From Anaerofustis stercorihominis DSM 17244 (GTDB lineage Bacteria; Bacillota; Clostridia; Eubacteriales; Anaerofustaceae): DNA of 64,000 bases. How positions within the stretch are numbered: the stretch's first letter is position 1; each line of letters begins with the position of its first letter. The position numbers were made by a program, and so were the translations under genes. The stretch spans positions 149,052-213,051 of the forward strand of contig NZ_DS560015.1 in assembly GCF_000154825.1 (NCBI RefSeq), written 5' to 3'. The notes under the pieces are model-generated. The model saw only the letters and a list, made by a program, of their open reading frames with translations, had not been told where the DNA came from and searched no databases. This document shows, in pieces, positions 25,604 through 36,746 of the stretch.

Positions 25604-26605
25604 ATGAAAAAGATACTTCTTATTGCAACGGGAGGCACCATAGCCTCCATAAAAACAAATAGCGGAATGAAGCCAAATACATCCGCAGAGGAGCTTATAT
25701 CTTATATCCCTGAAATAAAAGGTATATGTGAGGTAGATTATATACAGCTTTTTAACGTGGATTCTACAAATATACAACCCGAACATTGGTTAAAAATCGT
25801 TAAATGTATCGAGGAAAAATATGAAAAGTATGACGGGTTTGTAATAACTCACGGAACGGATACTATGGCATATACGTCTTCGGTTGTTTCTTATTTGGTT
25901 CAAAATCCTAAAAAGCCCGTTATACTCACAGGTTCACAAAAACCAATCAATGCGGATATTACAGATGCAAAGAAAAACTTGATAGACAGTTTTACTTTTG
26001 CTTGTGATGATGATATTCATGGAGTTTATCTCGTACTTGGCGGAAAGGCAATAGTCGGCACTAGAGCAAGAAAGTTACGTTCAAAGAGTTATAATGCTTT
26101 TGAAAGTATAAATTATCCGGTGGCTGCTTTTATAGATGAAAATAGGATAATAAAATATGTTGAAAAAGAAAGAAAAGACAATGATACAGCATTTTATTCA
26201 ACCATTAATTCAAAAGTCTTTTTACTTAAGCTGATACCGGGAATGGAACCTGATGTCCTTGATTATATATCGGATAAATATGATGTGATTGTGATCGAGG
26301 GATATGGGGTCGGCGGACTTCCTTTTCATAATAAAAGAAACTTTTTTGATAAGCTGGAAATGATTACCAAAAAGGGAAAAATCGCAGTGCTTTCAACTCA
26401 GGTGATGCTTGAAGGCAGTGATGCGAAACTATACGAAGTAGGGCATAGAGCAGTGGCAAATTATAACGTACTGGAAGCATATGATATGACTACAGAGTCG
26501 GTAGTGGTAAAGCTCATGTGGATAACGAGCCTTACGAAAGAATTTAATGAAATCAAGAAATTATTTTACAAAAAAATAAATCATGACATTTTAAGGATAG
26601 ATTAA
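25604..26605 (+). CDS. ansA: L-asparaginase, type I (cytoplasmic)
   Basis: 333 residues with no signal peptide. The first catalytic motif ATGGTIAS is at residues 8-15 and the second, ITHGTDTMAYTSS, near 85; the LTGSQKP and EGYGVGGLP blocks follow. It hydrolyses asparagine to aspartate and ammonia. The ATG lies four bases past the channel stop, suggesting one transcript, and a terminator follows directly. Confidence 0.93.
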   Translation: MKKILLIATGGTIASIKTNSGMKPNTSAEELISYIPEIKGICEVDYIQLFNVDSTNIQPEHWLKIVKCIEEKYEKYDGFVITHGTDTMAYTSSVVSYLVQNPKKPVILTGSQKPINADITDAKKNLIDSFTFACDDDIHGVYLVLGGKAIVGTRARKLRSKSYNAFESINYPVAAFIDENRIIKYVEKERKDNDTAFYSTINSKVFLLKLIPGMEPDVLDYISDKYDVIVIEGYGVGGLPFHNKRNFFDKLEMITKKGKIAVLSTQVMLEGSDAKLYEVGHRAVANYNVLEAYDMTTESVVVKLMWITSLTKEFNEIKKLFYKKINHDILRID

Positions 26606-26640
26606 TTAAAAAGTAAGGAAATAAATCCTTACTTTTTATT
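26606..26640 (+). terminator. Terminator of asparaginase gene
   Basis: AAAAAGTAAGGA and TCCTTACTTTTT pair around AATAAA, followed by ATT-rich sequence. Confidence 0.85.
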
Positions 26641-26648
26641 AAATTTTT

Positions 26649-26677
26649 TTGTAATTTTATGTCATTTTGTGTATAAT
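26649..26677 (+). promoter_or_regulatory. Promoter of glycine riboswitch transcript
   Basis: TTGTAA (26649) and TATAAT (26672-26677) separated by 17 bases, about 35 bases before the riboswitch. Confidence 0.65.
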
Positions 26678-26711
26678 AAGACAGGTATATAAAAATCAAA
26701 TAATAATTAAG

Positions 26712-26886
26712 CAGAAGAAGTTTGTAGGAAAGTAGGTCAAACCTTACCGAAGGAGTAAAACTCTCAGGTGTCCGAAAGGATAAGGACTATGAACGGATGT
26801 GGCTCTGGAGAATCTCTAAGGAGTGCCGAAGGTGCAAGATGTAATATATAACATTACATTAATCTCTCAGGCAAAAGGACAGAGTA
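26712..26886 (+). promoter_or_regulatory. Tandem glycine riboswitch
   Basis: Two consecutive aptamers can be read: first ACCGAAGGAG, AACTCTCAGGT and AAAGGAT-GGAC; second CTCTGGAGAA, GCCGAAGG, AATCTCTCAGGC and AAAAGGACAGAG. This is the classic paired glycine riboswitch. It precedes a terminator and an AGCS symporter, whose members carry glycine or alanine, so glycine likely controls terminator formation and transporter expression. Confidence 0.93.
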
Positions 26887-26925
26887 TAATAAAGTTATTT
26901 TATGTTAAATAATGTTTATTATTCG

Positions 26926-26958
26926 GAGCTAAGTATGATGATATTTAGCTCTTTTTTT
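26926..26958 (+). terminator. Terminator in the riboswitch expression platform
   Basis: GAGCTAA and TTAGCTC form a 7-bp stem followed by seven T, between the second aptamer and the symporter start. It is the likely switch point. Confidence 0.85.
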
Positions 26959-26992
26959 ATCTTTTATTTTAAAAACAGAAAGGATCAAAATC

Positions 26993-28432
26993 ATGTGGGG
27001 AATTATCAATGCATTTTTAACAAAGGTGGATGACCTGGTATGGGGTACGCCTCTTATAATACTTATTTTGGCGGGAGGTATTTTACTTACCTTAAGGCTT
27101 GGGCTTTTACAGCTTCGTAAACTTCCGTTGGCTCTAAAATATATGGTCAAGAATGAAGAAGGGGGAGATGGTGAAGTCACTTCTTTTGCGGCTTTGTGTA
27201 CCGCCCTTTCCGCAACTATCGGGACAGGGAATATAGTAGGGGTCGCGACGGCTATTGCAGCGGGCGGTCCCGGAGCTTTATTCTGGATGGAAATAGCGGC
27301 GTTCTTCGGAATGGCTACTAAGTATGCGGAAGGTCTGCTTGCTGTTAAGTACAGAGTAATAGATAGGGATAATCATACATTGGGAGGACCTTTTTACTAT
27401 ATCGAGCATGGTATGGGAAAAAACTGGAAATGGCTTGCAAAGATATTTGCATTTTTTGGGGTGTGTGTAGGGCTTTTCGGGATAGGTACATTCTCTCAGG
27501 TGAATGGGATAACTTCTGCGGTAAAGAACTTCTTTGACCCTAACATGTCATGGAGCGTTACTATACCTCATATCGGTACATATTCATGGGCGGTAATCAT
27601 TGCTTCTTTTATACTCAGTATTTGCGTTGCACTTGTACTTATCGGAGGTATCAAGCGTATAGCCAATGTTTCTCAGATAATCGTTCCTTTTATGGCGGTT
27701 ATTTATATTACGATATGTTTGTTACTTATGATATGTAATTTTTCTGCAATCCCCGGAGCAATCAAAGTAATCGTACAGGGGGCATTCAATCCATCGGCGA
27801 TTACCGGAGGTGTGGTCGGAAGTATGATAATCGCTATGCAAAAGGGAGTTGCCAGAGGTATATTCTCAAATGAAGCGGGACTTGGTTCTGCTCCAATAGC
27901 AGCGGCTGCGGCTCAAACAAAAGAACCTGTCCGTCAGGGACTTGTTTCCATGACAGGTACATTCATAGACACGATACTGATATGTACAATGACCGGTCTT
28001 TCCATAGTAATAACGGGAGCATGGCAGGTAAGCGGCTTGGAAGGTGTGGGGGTTACGACTTACGCATTTAATCAGGGACTTCCTCTTCCGGCACAGGTAT
28101 CATCATTTATTTTGATGATGTGTTTGGTGTTCTTTGCTTTTACTACTATCTTAGGCTGGGATTACTACTCCGAAAGATGTCTTGAATACTTATCGGGAGG
28201 GAAAGTAAAATATATCAAAGCATTCAGATGGCTGTATATATTTGCTGTATTTATAGGACCTTATATGACGGTTAAAGCTGTATGGACCATAGCAGATATA
28301 TTCAACGGGCTTATGGCTCTTCCGAATATGATTGCTCTGTTTGCACTTAGCGGAGTCGTCGTATATGAAACCAAGAAGTATTTTATTAGAAGAAAGCACA
28401 GGGAAAACAGAAAGAAAAAGCAGGAAGCTTAA
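26993..28432 (+). CDS. AGCS family alanine/glycine:cation symporter
   Basis: 479 residues with about eleven membrane segments. Diagnostic blocks include FAALCTALSATIGTGNIVGV, KYAEGLLAVKYR, GGPFYYIEHGMG and ARGIFSNEAGLGSAPIAAA. It imports alanine or glycine with sodium or protons. The glycine riboswitch upstream argues for glycine as substrate or for use in glycine overload. AAAGGATC precedes the ATG; a bidirectional terminator follows. Confidence 0.95.
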   Translation: MWGIINAFLTKVDDLVWGTPLIILILAGGILLTLRLGLLQLRKLPLALKYMVKNEEGGDGEVTSFAALCTALSATIGTGNIVGVATAIAAGGPGALFWMEIAAFFGMATKYAEGLLAVKYRVIDRDNHTLGGPFYYIEHGMGKNWKWLAKIFAFFGVCVGLFGIGTFSQVNGITSAVKNFFDPNMSWSVTIPHIGTYSWAVIIASFILSICVALVLIGGIKRIANVSQIIVPFMAVIYITICLLLMICNFSAIPGAIKVIVQGAFNPSAITGGVVGSMIIAMQKGVARGIFSNEAGLGSAPIAAAAAQTKEPVRQGLVSMTGTFIDTILICTMTGLSIVITGAWQVSGLEGVGVTTYAFNQGLPLPAQVSSFILMMCLVFFAFTTILGWDYYSERCLEYLSGGKVKYIKAFRWLYIFAVFIGPYMTVKAVWTIADIFNGLMALPNMIALFALSGVVVYETKKYFIRRKHRENRKKKQEA

Positions 28433-28443
28433 AAATATAAAAT

Positions 28444-28475
28444 AAAAAGAGTTCCTTTATGGGAACTCTTTTTAA
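28444..28475. terminator. Bidirectional terminator
   Basis: AAAAAGAGTTCC and GGAACTCTTTTT pair around a short loop; it serves both the symporter and the convergent hydrolase gene. Confidence 0.9.
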
Positions 28476-29281
28476 CTTCTAAGATAATTTAACAGCTGTT
28501 GATTGAATTTTTTTAATTCATCGTAAAAAATACCATGTCCGCTGTTTTCAAAGGTAAATAATTTTGAACCTCTTATATATTCGTGCTGGATAACTCCGAG
28601 TTCATATGGTACTATATCATCTTTTTTACCATGGAATATTCCCGTTGGGACGCGTACACTGCATAAGTCTTTCATACCGCGTTCGTCTCTCAGTAAATAT
28701 CCGGTTTCTACCGTGCCGATGCCTGAAGCTGAGAGAGAAATATCATAGAACCAGTTTTTTATTTCTTCACTATGGGGGCTGTAAAATAGTTTTTCGCTGA
28801 AATTTTTTGAGAATTTTGCTCTGTCTGTTTTGGCTGAATTGATAAGTTCATCTACAGAGTCTCTGCTTACTCCGTAAGGAAATCCTTCATAACTTGTGAA
28901 GCTTGGTGCCGCAGCTGCGAGGAGTATCAATTTTTCGACTCCGTATCCGTCATAATTATTCATATATCTTAATACTATTGCACCTCCCATGGAAAATCCG
29001 ATAAGAGTGAAATAGCGTAAATTTAATTTACATACTACCTTATATATATCCCTTGCCAGTGTGTCGTAATCATATCCCCATGCCGGAGCGTCAGAATTTC
29101 CGAAACCTCTTAAATCCAGAGTTATTACTCTGTATCCGCATTCTGCGAGAAATCGCTTTTGATATTCGAATATTTTATTTGATAAAGGCCAGCCGTGTAT
29201 CATTACTACTGTCTTACAAGCATCAGAGTTTAAATCGTAAACTGCAATTTTTACATTGTTTTCTACTTTTACATAAAGCAT
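28472..29281 (-). CDS. Alpha/beta hydrolase
   Basis: 269 residues. The oxyanion region MIHGWPLSNKIFEYQ, strand LRGFGNSDAP, nucleophile elbow GFSMGG (Ser near residue 96), a late Asp in KKDDIVP and His in NSGHGIFYDE give the full catalytic triad. The sequence resembles haloperoxidase-like or esterase members of the fold. Substrate unknown. It lies downstream of a MarR gene on the same strand, 41 bases apart. Confidence 0.9.
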   Translation of the reverse strand: MLYVKVENNVKIAVYDLNSDACKTVVMIHGWPLSNKIFEYQKRFLAECGYRVITLDLRGFGNSDAPAWGYDYDTLARDIYKVVCKLNLRYFTLIGFSMGGAIVLRYMNNYDGYGVEKLILLAAAAPSFTSYEGFPYGVSRDSVDELINSAKTDRAKFSKNFSEKLFYSPHSEEIKNWFYDISLSASGIGTVETGYLLRDERGMKDLCSVRVPTGIFHGKKDDIVPYELGVIQHEYIRGSKLFTFENSGHGIFYDELKKFNQQLLNYLRS

Positions 29282-29322
29282 AAAAAACTCCTTTCACACT
29301 ATTGTATGAAAGGAGCATTGAT

Positions 29323-29772
29323 TTAGTTATCGCACCTGTCGAAAAAATATCCTGCGTTATAAGTTGCTTTTTTTATCAAATCAAAGAATATTAGTTTTTC
29401 AATATCACTAAAATCATTTGTGATTTCATTGAACCAGTTTTGTTCTATCCTCTTTAGTTTTGGATATATCTCATATGATTTTTTCGTCGGCTTTATATAT
29501 GTTGATCGATTGTCCGTTTTATTGTTTGTTTTTATAATATAGCCTTCGCTTTCAAGTTTAACCATCATCTTTGCCACAGTACTTTTATCCATATCCAAAA
29601 ATCTGCAGAATTCATTTTGTATTATTTCTCCGTTTTCGCAGAGTATTTTTATAAACGGGACCTGACCTCCCGTTATGTCCAAATTTTTCACTTGCTCATT
29701 TACATACATCTGAGATTTCCTATGCAGTTTCGAAGTGTATTTTATTATATTGAATTTTATTTTTTTATCCAT
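29323..29772 (-). CDS. MarR family transcriptional regulator
   Basis: 149 residues from the ATG at 29772, with TTTGGAG seven bases upstream; a TTG at 29784 is a less likely start. The winged helix has GGQVPFIKILCENGEIIQNE, then FLDMDKSTVAKMMVKLESEG and the wing KTDNRSTYIKPT. It is divergent from the cytidylate-kinase-like/MATE pair and probably controls that pair and itself. The about 190 bases between contain AT-rich possible operator DNA. Confidence 0.92.
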   Translation of the reverse strand: MDKKIKFNIIKYTSKLHRKSQMYVNEQVKNLDITGGQVPFIKILCENGEIIQNEFCRFLDMDKSTVAKMMVKLESEGYIIKTNNKTDNRSTYIKPTKKSYEIYPKLKRIEQNWFNEITNDFSDIEKLIFFDLIKKATYNAGYFFDRCDN

Positions 29773-29959
29773 GTCCGGCTCCAAATAATAGTTTCGTTTG
29801 CAACTTTTATATTATAATCATCACTTCAAAAAGTCAAGAAATATCATCTTAACTTGTTGACAAATACATCATATTAGCTTAAAATTAATCTAAAGCAGTA
29901 GGAATTGCTGTTTTTTTGTTTACGACATTAGTTGCAATACCAACATTAGGAGGTAGATT

Positions 29960-30559
29960 ATGAGAAGTTATGTTATTACCATAGGAAGAGAGTACGGTTC
30001 GGGAGGACGTATAATAGGCAAAAAGCTTGCTGAAATGCTGGGTATATCTTTCTATGATGAAGAACTTATAAATTTAATGGTAAAAGAAACGGGGCTTGCG
30101 TCGGATTTTATTAAAAACGTAGAAAACAGAAGACCTTTAAGTTTCTTTTATGATACTTCTTTCAGTTATGAAAATCTTCCCGTTGAAGATCAAGTGAGTG
30201 CGTCTGAAAGTGATATAGTACGAAAAGTAGCAGATAACGGACCTTGTGTAATCGTAGGGCTGTGTGCAGACTATGTCTTGAGGCATAAGGAAAACTGTAT
30301 AAGGGTATTTATTCATGCACCGAAAGAAGACAGAGTAAAAAGAGTAAAAGAAGTTTATAAGGTAAATGAAAAGAATATAGAAAAATATGTACATAAAACC
30401 GACAAATCAAGGGCTGTTTATTATAACTATCAAACGGACAGGAAATGGAGCAGAGCTCAAAATTACGATTTGGTAATCAACAGTAATCTCGGGCTTGATA
30501 CTGCCGTAAAAATCATTAAAGATTTGGTTGACATAAAGGAGAGTGAATATATTGGCTAG
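29960..30559 (+). CDS. Cytidylate kinase-like family protein
   Basis: 199 residues. The N-terminal P-loop ITIGREYGSGGRIIGKKLAE is that of the cytidylate kinase-like family, followed by LGISFYDEELI and the lid with RVKRVKEVYKVN and KTDKSRAVYY. These proteins are nucleotide kinase homologues of unclear role, often next to MATE pumps in clostridia. GGAGGTAG precedes the ATG. It overlaps the following MATE gene by eight bases. Confidence 0.88.
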   Translation: MRSYVITIGREYGSGGRIIGKKLAEMLGISFYDEELINLMVKETGLASDFIKNVENRRPLSFFYDTSFSYENLPVEDQVSASESDIVRKVADNGPCVIVGLCADYVLRHKENCIRVFIHAPKEDRVKRVKEVYKVNEKNIEKYVHKTDKSRAVYYNYQTDRKWSRAQNYDLVINSNLGLDTAVKIIKDLVDIKESEYIG

Positions 30560-31928
30560 AGAAAAAGAAATAAAATTAGAAGAAAGAAAAGAAAATAAAA
30601 TGGGTGTCATGCCCATTAACAAATTACTGATTTCGATGTCGCTTCCCATGATGATATCGATGCTTATACAGGCTTTATATAATATAGTAGACAGTATGTT
30701 TGTGGCACAGATAAGTGAAAACGCACTTACTGCGGTATCCCTCGCTTTTCCCATACAAAACCTAATGATTGCAGTCGCCGTAGGTACAGGGGTAGGCATT
30801 AATGCTTTTTTATCAAAATCTCTTGGAGAAAAAGAATATGATACCGCAAATAAAATTGCAAAGAATGCGATATTTCTCGCTTTAATGAGTTATTTGATTT
30901 TCTTGTTATTTGGTATTTTCGGAGCAAATATGTTCTTTAGGACTCAGACGGATATAGTTGATATAGTAAATCAGGGAACTACTTATCTTAGAGTATGCTG
31001 TATCCTGTCATTTGGGGTTTTCTTTCAAATAACCTTTGAAAGACTTCTTCAGTCTACGGGTAAAACAATATATAATATGTATACTCAGGGGCTGGGTGCT
31101 ATCATCAATATTATATTAGACCCGATAATGATATTCGGATTATTCGGATTTCCTAAAATGGGAGTGGGCGGAGCTGCCCTTGCTACCGTTACAGGACAGA
31201 TTGTTGCCGCTATTGCAGGTATATTCTTCAATCATTATAAAAATCATGAAATAGATATCGATTTAAAAGGTTTCAGACCTTCTCTAAATATAATAAAGAA
31301 GATTTATGCCGTAGGTGTTCCTTCAATTATAATGTCTTCCATAGCTTCGGTAATGACATTTGGAATGAATAAGATACTTATAACATTTTCATCTACCGCG
31401 ACAGCGGTGTTCGGAGTATACTTCAAGCTTCAAAGTTTTATATTCATGCCTGTGTTCGGGCTTAATAACGGTATGGTACCGATCGTATCATATAACTACG
31501 GAGCTAAGAAGAAAGACAGGATCACCAAGACCTTAAAGACAGGCATAGTATATGCTGTCATTATAATGTTTATAGGGTTTTTGATATTTGAATTCCTTCC
31601 CGACAAACTGTTTATGATATTCAATGCTTCCGATACTATGATGCAGATAGGTGTTCCCGCACTTAGGATAATAGGTATCCACTATCTTATTGCAGGGGTT
31701 TCGATTTGTATAATGTCTGTATGCCAGGCTTTGGGACACGGTATAGCAAGTCTTATAATTTCAGCTGTAAGACAGCTTGCGGTGCTTCTTCCCGCTGCAT
31801 TCATATTATCCAAACTTTGGGGGATTAATGCTACATGGTGGGCATTTCCTATAGCCGAAATAGTTGGTGTGAGCCTATGTATATACTTTATATATAGGAT
31901 ATATCACAGAGATTTGAAATATCTATAA
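30552..31928 (+). CDS. MATE family efflux transporter
   Basis: About 458 residues from a TTG at 30552, chosen because AAGGAG lies nine to ten bases upstream; GTG 30543 is too close and ATG 30600 is weakly supported. Twelve membrane segments in two related halves are visible, with INKLLISMSLPMMISMLIQA, LYNIVDSMFVAQIS and the NYGAKKKDRI loop of the family. It exports drugs or metabolites using sodium or protons. Translationally coupled to the kinase-like gene and ended by a terminator at 31940. Confidence 0.92.
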   Translation: MAREKEIKLEERKENKMGVMPINKLLISMSLPMMISMLIQALYNIVDSMFVAQISENALTAVSLAFPIQNLMIAVAVGTGVGINAFLSKSLGEKEYDTANKIAKNAIFLALMSYLIFLLFGIFGANMFFRTQTDIVDIVNQGTTYLRVCCILSFGVFFQITFERLLQSTGKTIYNMYTQGLGAIINIILDPIMIFGLFGFPKMGVGGAALATVTGQIVAAIAGIFFNHYKNHEIDIDLKGFRPSLNIIKKIYAVGVPSIIMSSIASVMTFGMNKILITFSSTATAVFGVYFKLQSFIFMPVFGLNNGMVPIVSYNYGAKKKDRITKTLKTGIVYAVIIMFIGFLIFEFLPDKLFMIFNASDTMMQIGVPALRIIGIHYLIAGVSICIMSVCQALGHGIASLIISAVRQLAVLLPAAFILSKLWGINATWWAFPIAEIVGVSLCIYFIYRIYHRDLKYL

Positions 31929-31938
31929 GTTTTAAAAT

Positions 31939-31968
31939 TAAAACACTCCTTTATTGGGGTGTTTTTTT
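31939..31968 (+). terminator. Terminator of MATE gene
   Basis: AAAACACTCC and GGGGTGTTTT pair with a TTTATT loop, followed by T-run. Confidence 0.88.
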
Positions 31969-32084
31969 ATTATTGTTTAATTATTTAATTTAAAACCAAC
32001 GGAATTTTCATTGATTTTTAAAGTAACAAAAATATTCTATTTTTCATATTATATATAAATTTGGTTAAAAACGAGGGGATAAGT

Positions 32085-33161
32085 GTGATTACAATAAGTT
32101 TATGTATGATAGTAAAAGACGAAGAAGATGTATTGGGCAGATGTTTGGACAGTGTGAAAAATATTGCCGATGAAATAATAATAGTAGATACAGGTTCAAA
32201 GGATAAGACAAAGGAAATAGCTTATAAATATACTAATAAAGTATATGATTTTAAGTGGGCGGATGATTTTTCCCTTGCAAGGAATTATTCATTTTCAAAA
32301 GCCGATAAAGATTTTATCCTATGGCTTGATGCGGATGATGTTATAGAGGAAAAAGACAGGAAAGACTTTATTAAATTAAAAGAAACATTAGATAAAAATA
32401 CCGATGTGGTAATGATGAAATATAACACTTCTTTTGACAGCGAAGGGAATGTTATATTTTCTTATTATAGAGAAAGACTTCTTAAAAACGTTCACAGAGA
32501 TTTATGGAAAGGTGCTGTTCATGAGGCTATAGCACCATACGGGATAACTATACATTCCAATATTGCGGTAACGCATAGAAAACTGAAAGTTTCTGACCCG
32601 GATAGGAATTTAAGGATATTCGAAAAGCTTATCAGCGACGGGGTGAAATTAAATCCCAGAGAACTTTTTTATTACTCCAGAGAGCTTTATTATCATCAAA
32701 AATATCATGAAGCGATAGGGATGTTTCAAAGGTTTTTATCTTTAAAAGATGGTTTTATTGAGAATAAAATAGATGCGGCAAGGCTTCTTTATAAATGCTA
32801 TGATATAGTCGGAGAAGATGAGCTTGCGATAGAAGCACTGTTTAAGAGCTTTAAATATGATATTCCCAGGGCAGAAGTATGCTGTGATTTAGGATATTAT
32901 TTTATGTCTAAATCAAAATATGATCAGGCTATATATTGGTATAACAGGGCTTTGTGCTGTGAAAAAAAAGACAGCCTCGGGGGATTTATTTTGGAAGAGT
33001 GCTACAATTATATCCCTTTGATACAGCTTTGTGTATGTTATGACAAAATCGGTAACATAAAACTTGCAAATGAATATAATGAATTAGCAGGCTTATTTAA
33101 ACCTGCTTCAAAGGAATACAAACTTAATAAAAAGTATTTTAAAGACAAACTTAATAAGTAA
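32085..33161 (+). CDS. Family 2 glycosyltransferase with TPR-like tail
   Basis: 358 residues from a GTG at 32085 (GAGGGG six bases upstream); TTG 32061 is possible. The GT-A domain has SLCMIVKDEEDVLGRCLDS, EIIIVDTGSKDKT and the metal-binding LWLDADD. From about residue 190 on there are TPR-like helices (KYHEAIGMFQRFL, KYDQAIYWYNRAL). The SunS-like arrangement suggests protein glycosylation. It lies directly before the collagen-like gene, an arrangement like that of clostridial BclA spore glycoproteins, so that protein is a plausible acceptor. Confidence 0.9.
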   Translation: MITISLCMIVKDEEDVLGRCLDSVKNIADEIIIVDTGSKDKTKEIAYKYTNKVYDFKWADDFSLARNYSFSKADKDFILWLDADDVIEEKDRKDFIKLKETLDKNTDVVMMKYNTSFDSEGNVIFSYYRERLLKNVHRDLWKGAVHEAIAPYGITIHSNIAVTHRKLKVSDPDRNLRIFEKLISDGVKLNPRELFYYSRELYYHQKYHEAIGMFQRFLSLKDGFIENKIDAARLLYKCYDIVGEDELAIEALFKSFKYDIPRAEVCCDLGYYFMSKSKYDQAIYWYNRALCCEKKDSLGGFILEECYNYIPLIQLCVCYDKIGNIKLANEYNELAGLFKPASKEYKLNKKYFKDKLNK

Positions 33162-33345
33162 GTTTACTTTCTTATATGAATGAATCAATGATTAATAAGT
33201 TCAATATATGTCTTTGTGATATTAATAATAAAATGATTTAAGTAATATTTGCAGCTTAATGTATATTGTAACTATTAGATTAAATGTATTTGTGATATTA
33301 ATATTAAATAAGTTTATGTTCTCATATAAGTAAATTAAGGAGTGA

Positions 33346-34953
<1,608 letters not shown>

Positions 34954-34974
34954 TTATAAAGATAAAAATATACT

Positions 34975-35004
34975 TTGGCCGCATTTATTTTTAAGTGCGG
35001 TCAA
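34975..35004 (+). terminator. Possible terminator of the collagen-like gene
   Basis: TTGGCCGCA and TGCGGTCAA form a 9-bp stem with one G-T pair; the following sequence has only weak T content. Confidence 0.5.
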
Positions 35005-35071
35005 ATAATGCTTTACTTTTGATTTCTTTTATGATATATTAAGTACATAGTAAATCACTAAACAGAATGAT

Positions 35072-35118
35072 ACATGATTTTGAGTCATTTTTTAGGTGGC
35101 TTGTAATCATGTTTTTTT
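35072..35118 (+). terminator. Hairpin with T-run in the region before csp
   Basis: ACATGATT and AATCATGT pair across a 25-base loop and are followed by seven T. It may end a short transcript or be an attenuator in the cold-shock leader. Confidence 0.45.
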
Positions 35119-35239
35119 ATTTTCTATAAGAGCAGTAAAAGAATTGTACCACATATGTATGTTCTTAAAATTACAATCTTAAGTTATATAAAAATTCGTG
35201 CAGTTTTGGATTTATAAATAATATTAAGGAGGTATCATT

Positions 35240-35452
35240 ATGAACAATGGTACAGTAAAATGGTTTAACCAAGAAAAAGGATATGGATTTATATCTAACG
35301 ATGAAACAGGAGAAGATGTATTTGTACATTACAGTGCAATCTCAGGCGAAGGTTTCAAAAGCTTAAATGAAGGACAAAAAGTTACTTATGACGTTGAAGC
35401 TGATACAAAAAATAAAAGCAGATTCAGAGCTGTTAACGTAATAGCTTGCTAA
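35240..35452 (+). CDS. Cold shock protein (CspA family)
   Basis: 70 residues, full length for the family. RNP1 KGYGFISN and RNP2 VFVHYSA are intact. It binds single-stranded RNA and DNA and acts as an RNA chaperone. AAGGAGGT precedes the ATG. The leader from the preceding gene is long (about 285 bases), in line with cis-regulated cold-shock mRNAs. A tight terminator follows. Confidence 0.96.
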   Translation: MNNGTVKWFNQEKGYGFISNDETGEDVFVHYSAISGEGFKSLNEGQKVTYDVEADTKNKSRFRAVNVIAC

Positions 35453-35462
35453 TAAATTTGAT

Positions 35463-35495
35463 TTTAAAGCAGAACTTAATGTTCTGCTTTTTTTA
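35463..35495 (+). terminator. Terminator of csp gene
   Basis: AAAGCAGAAC and GTTCTGCTTT pair around TTAAT, followed by a T-run. Confidence 0.92.
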
Positions 35496-35843
35496 TTTGG
35501 TTTTTCATGTAAAGAATAGTTATTCTGATACTAAAATATCAAAATAATATAAAAATTTAAAAATTACAGTTATATATTATTGGGGACAAATTATTTTATA
35601 AAATATATAAATAATTTTTTATGTTAATTTTTTGTTTTAAATTTTTTAGTAAATATTATCTGTATTGTTATTATTAAACAGTGAATTTTATAATAAGTAT
35701 TTTTATAGTTTTATCAATGATATGTATGAAATCAAAGAATTTGTTTTAAATTTATTTCAAGCTGACAGTGTTTAATCTGCTTGTGATTTATTTATTATTA
35801 CAGTAAAATATAAGTAATATAAAATTTTTAAGTGAGGGAATAT
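35496..35843. other. AT-rich intergenic region
   Basis: About 350 bases of very AT-rich DNA. I see no gene and no clear regulatory element apart from the ribosome binding site GAGGGA at the end. Confidence 0.4.
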
Positions 35844-36596
35844 ATGAGTACTGATTTTATAAATATAACGGAAGATAATCTTTACGATGAACATTTATGC
35901 TGCATTATACGTACTAGAAAATTTCATCCCGGTATAGATGCAAAGAGGAAGTGGCTTGCTGACAGATTGAAAGAAGGACACGTTTTTAGAAAATTAAACG
36001 AGAGAGCTACTGTTTTTATAGAATACGCTCCTCTTGAAGTATCTTGGGTACCTATAGTAGGTGATAATTATTATTATATATACTGCTTATGGGTATTGGG
36101 TGAGTACAAGGGTAAAGGATATGGCAGGGAGCTTATGGAGTATTGTTTGAATGATGCAAAAGAAAATGGCAAATCCGGGATTTGTATGCTTGGCTCAAAA
36201 AGACAAAAGTCCTGGCTTTCCGATCAGTCATTTGCAAAGAAATACGGTTTTGAGGTCGTTGATGATACTGAAAACGGATATGAACTTCTGGCTCTTTCTT
36301 TTGACGGCACAGTTCCAAAATTCGCCGGAAATGCAAAAAAAGAGAAAATTGATAATAAAGATCTGACAATTTATTATGATATGCAGTGTCCGTATGTGGA
36401 TCAAAAAATAAATTATGTTAAAAAGTATTGTGAAGAAAATGATGTACCATTGTCTTTGATTCAAGTAAAAACACTAAAGCAGGCAAAAGGACTTCCTTGT
36501 GTATTCAATAACTGGGCTGTGTTTTATAATGGGAAGTTTGAGACAGTGAACTTACTTTCGGATATTAATACTTTAAAGAGGATACTTAAAAAATAG
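35844..36596 (+). CDS. GNAT N-acetyltransferase with YoaP-like C-terminal domain
   Basis: 250 residues from the ATG at 35844 (GAGGGA upstream; an in-frame GTG at 35832 is less likely). Residues about 30-160 hold an acetyltransferase fold with the acetyl-CoA loop LGEYKGKGYGRELMEYCL. The C-terminal part (about 170-250), with LTIYYDMQCPYVDQKINYVK and KGLPCVFNNWAVFYNG, matches the YoaP domain. Size and layout match Bacillus YoaP. Substrate unknown. Confidence 0.88.
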   Translation: MSTDFINITEDNLYDEHLCCIIRTRKFHPGIDAKRKWLADRLKEGHVFRKLNERATVFIEYAPLEVSWVPIVGDNYYYIYCLWVLGEYKGKGYGRELMEYCLNDAKENGKSGICMLGSKRQKSWLSDQSFAKKYGFEVVDDTENGYELLALSFDGTVPKFAGNAKKEKIDNKDLTIYYDMQCPYVDQKINYVKKYCEENDVPLSLIQVKTLKQAKGLPCVFNNWAVFYNGKFETVNLLSDINTLKRILKK

Positions 36597-36746
36597 AAGT
36601 AGTCTAATTTTATAAGTCAAATGTTATATAATAAAATTGACACCTTATATGAAGTAAAATAAACGATATTTTTTTAGTAATTAAATTAACTATTGTGATA
36701 TTAAATATAAAAAAATTGATAGTTAATATCAATAAATAAAAGTATA

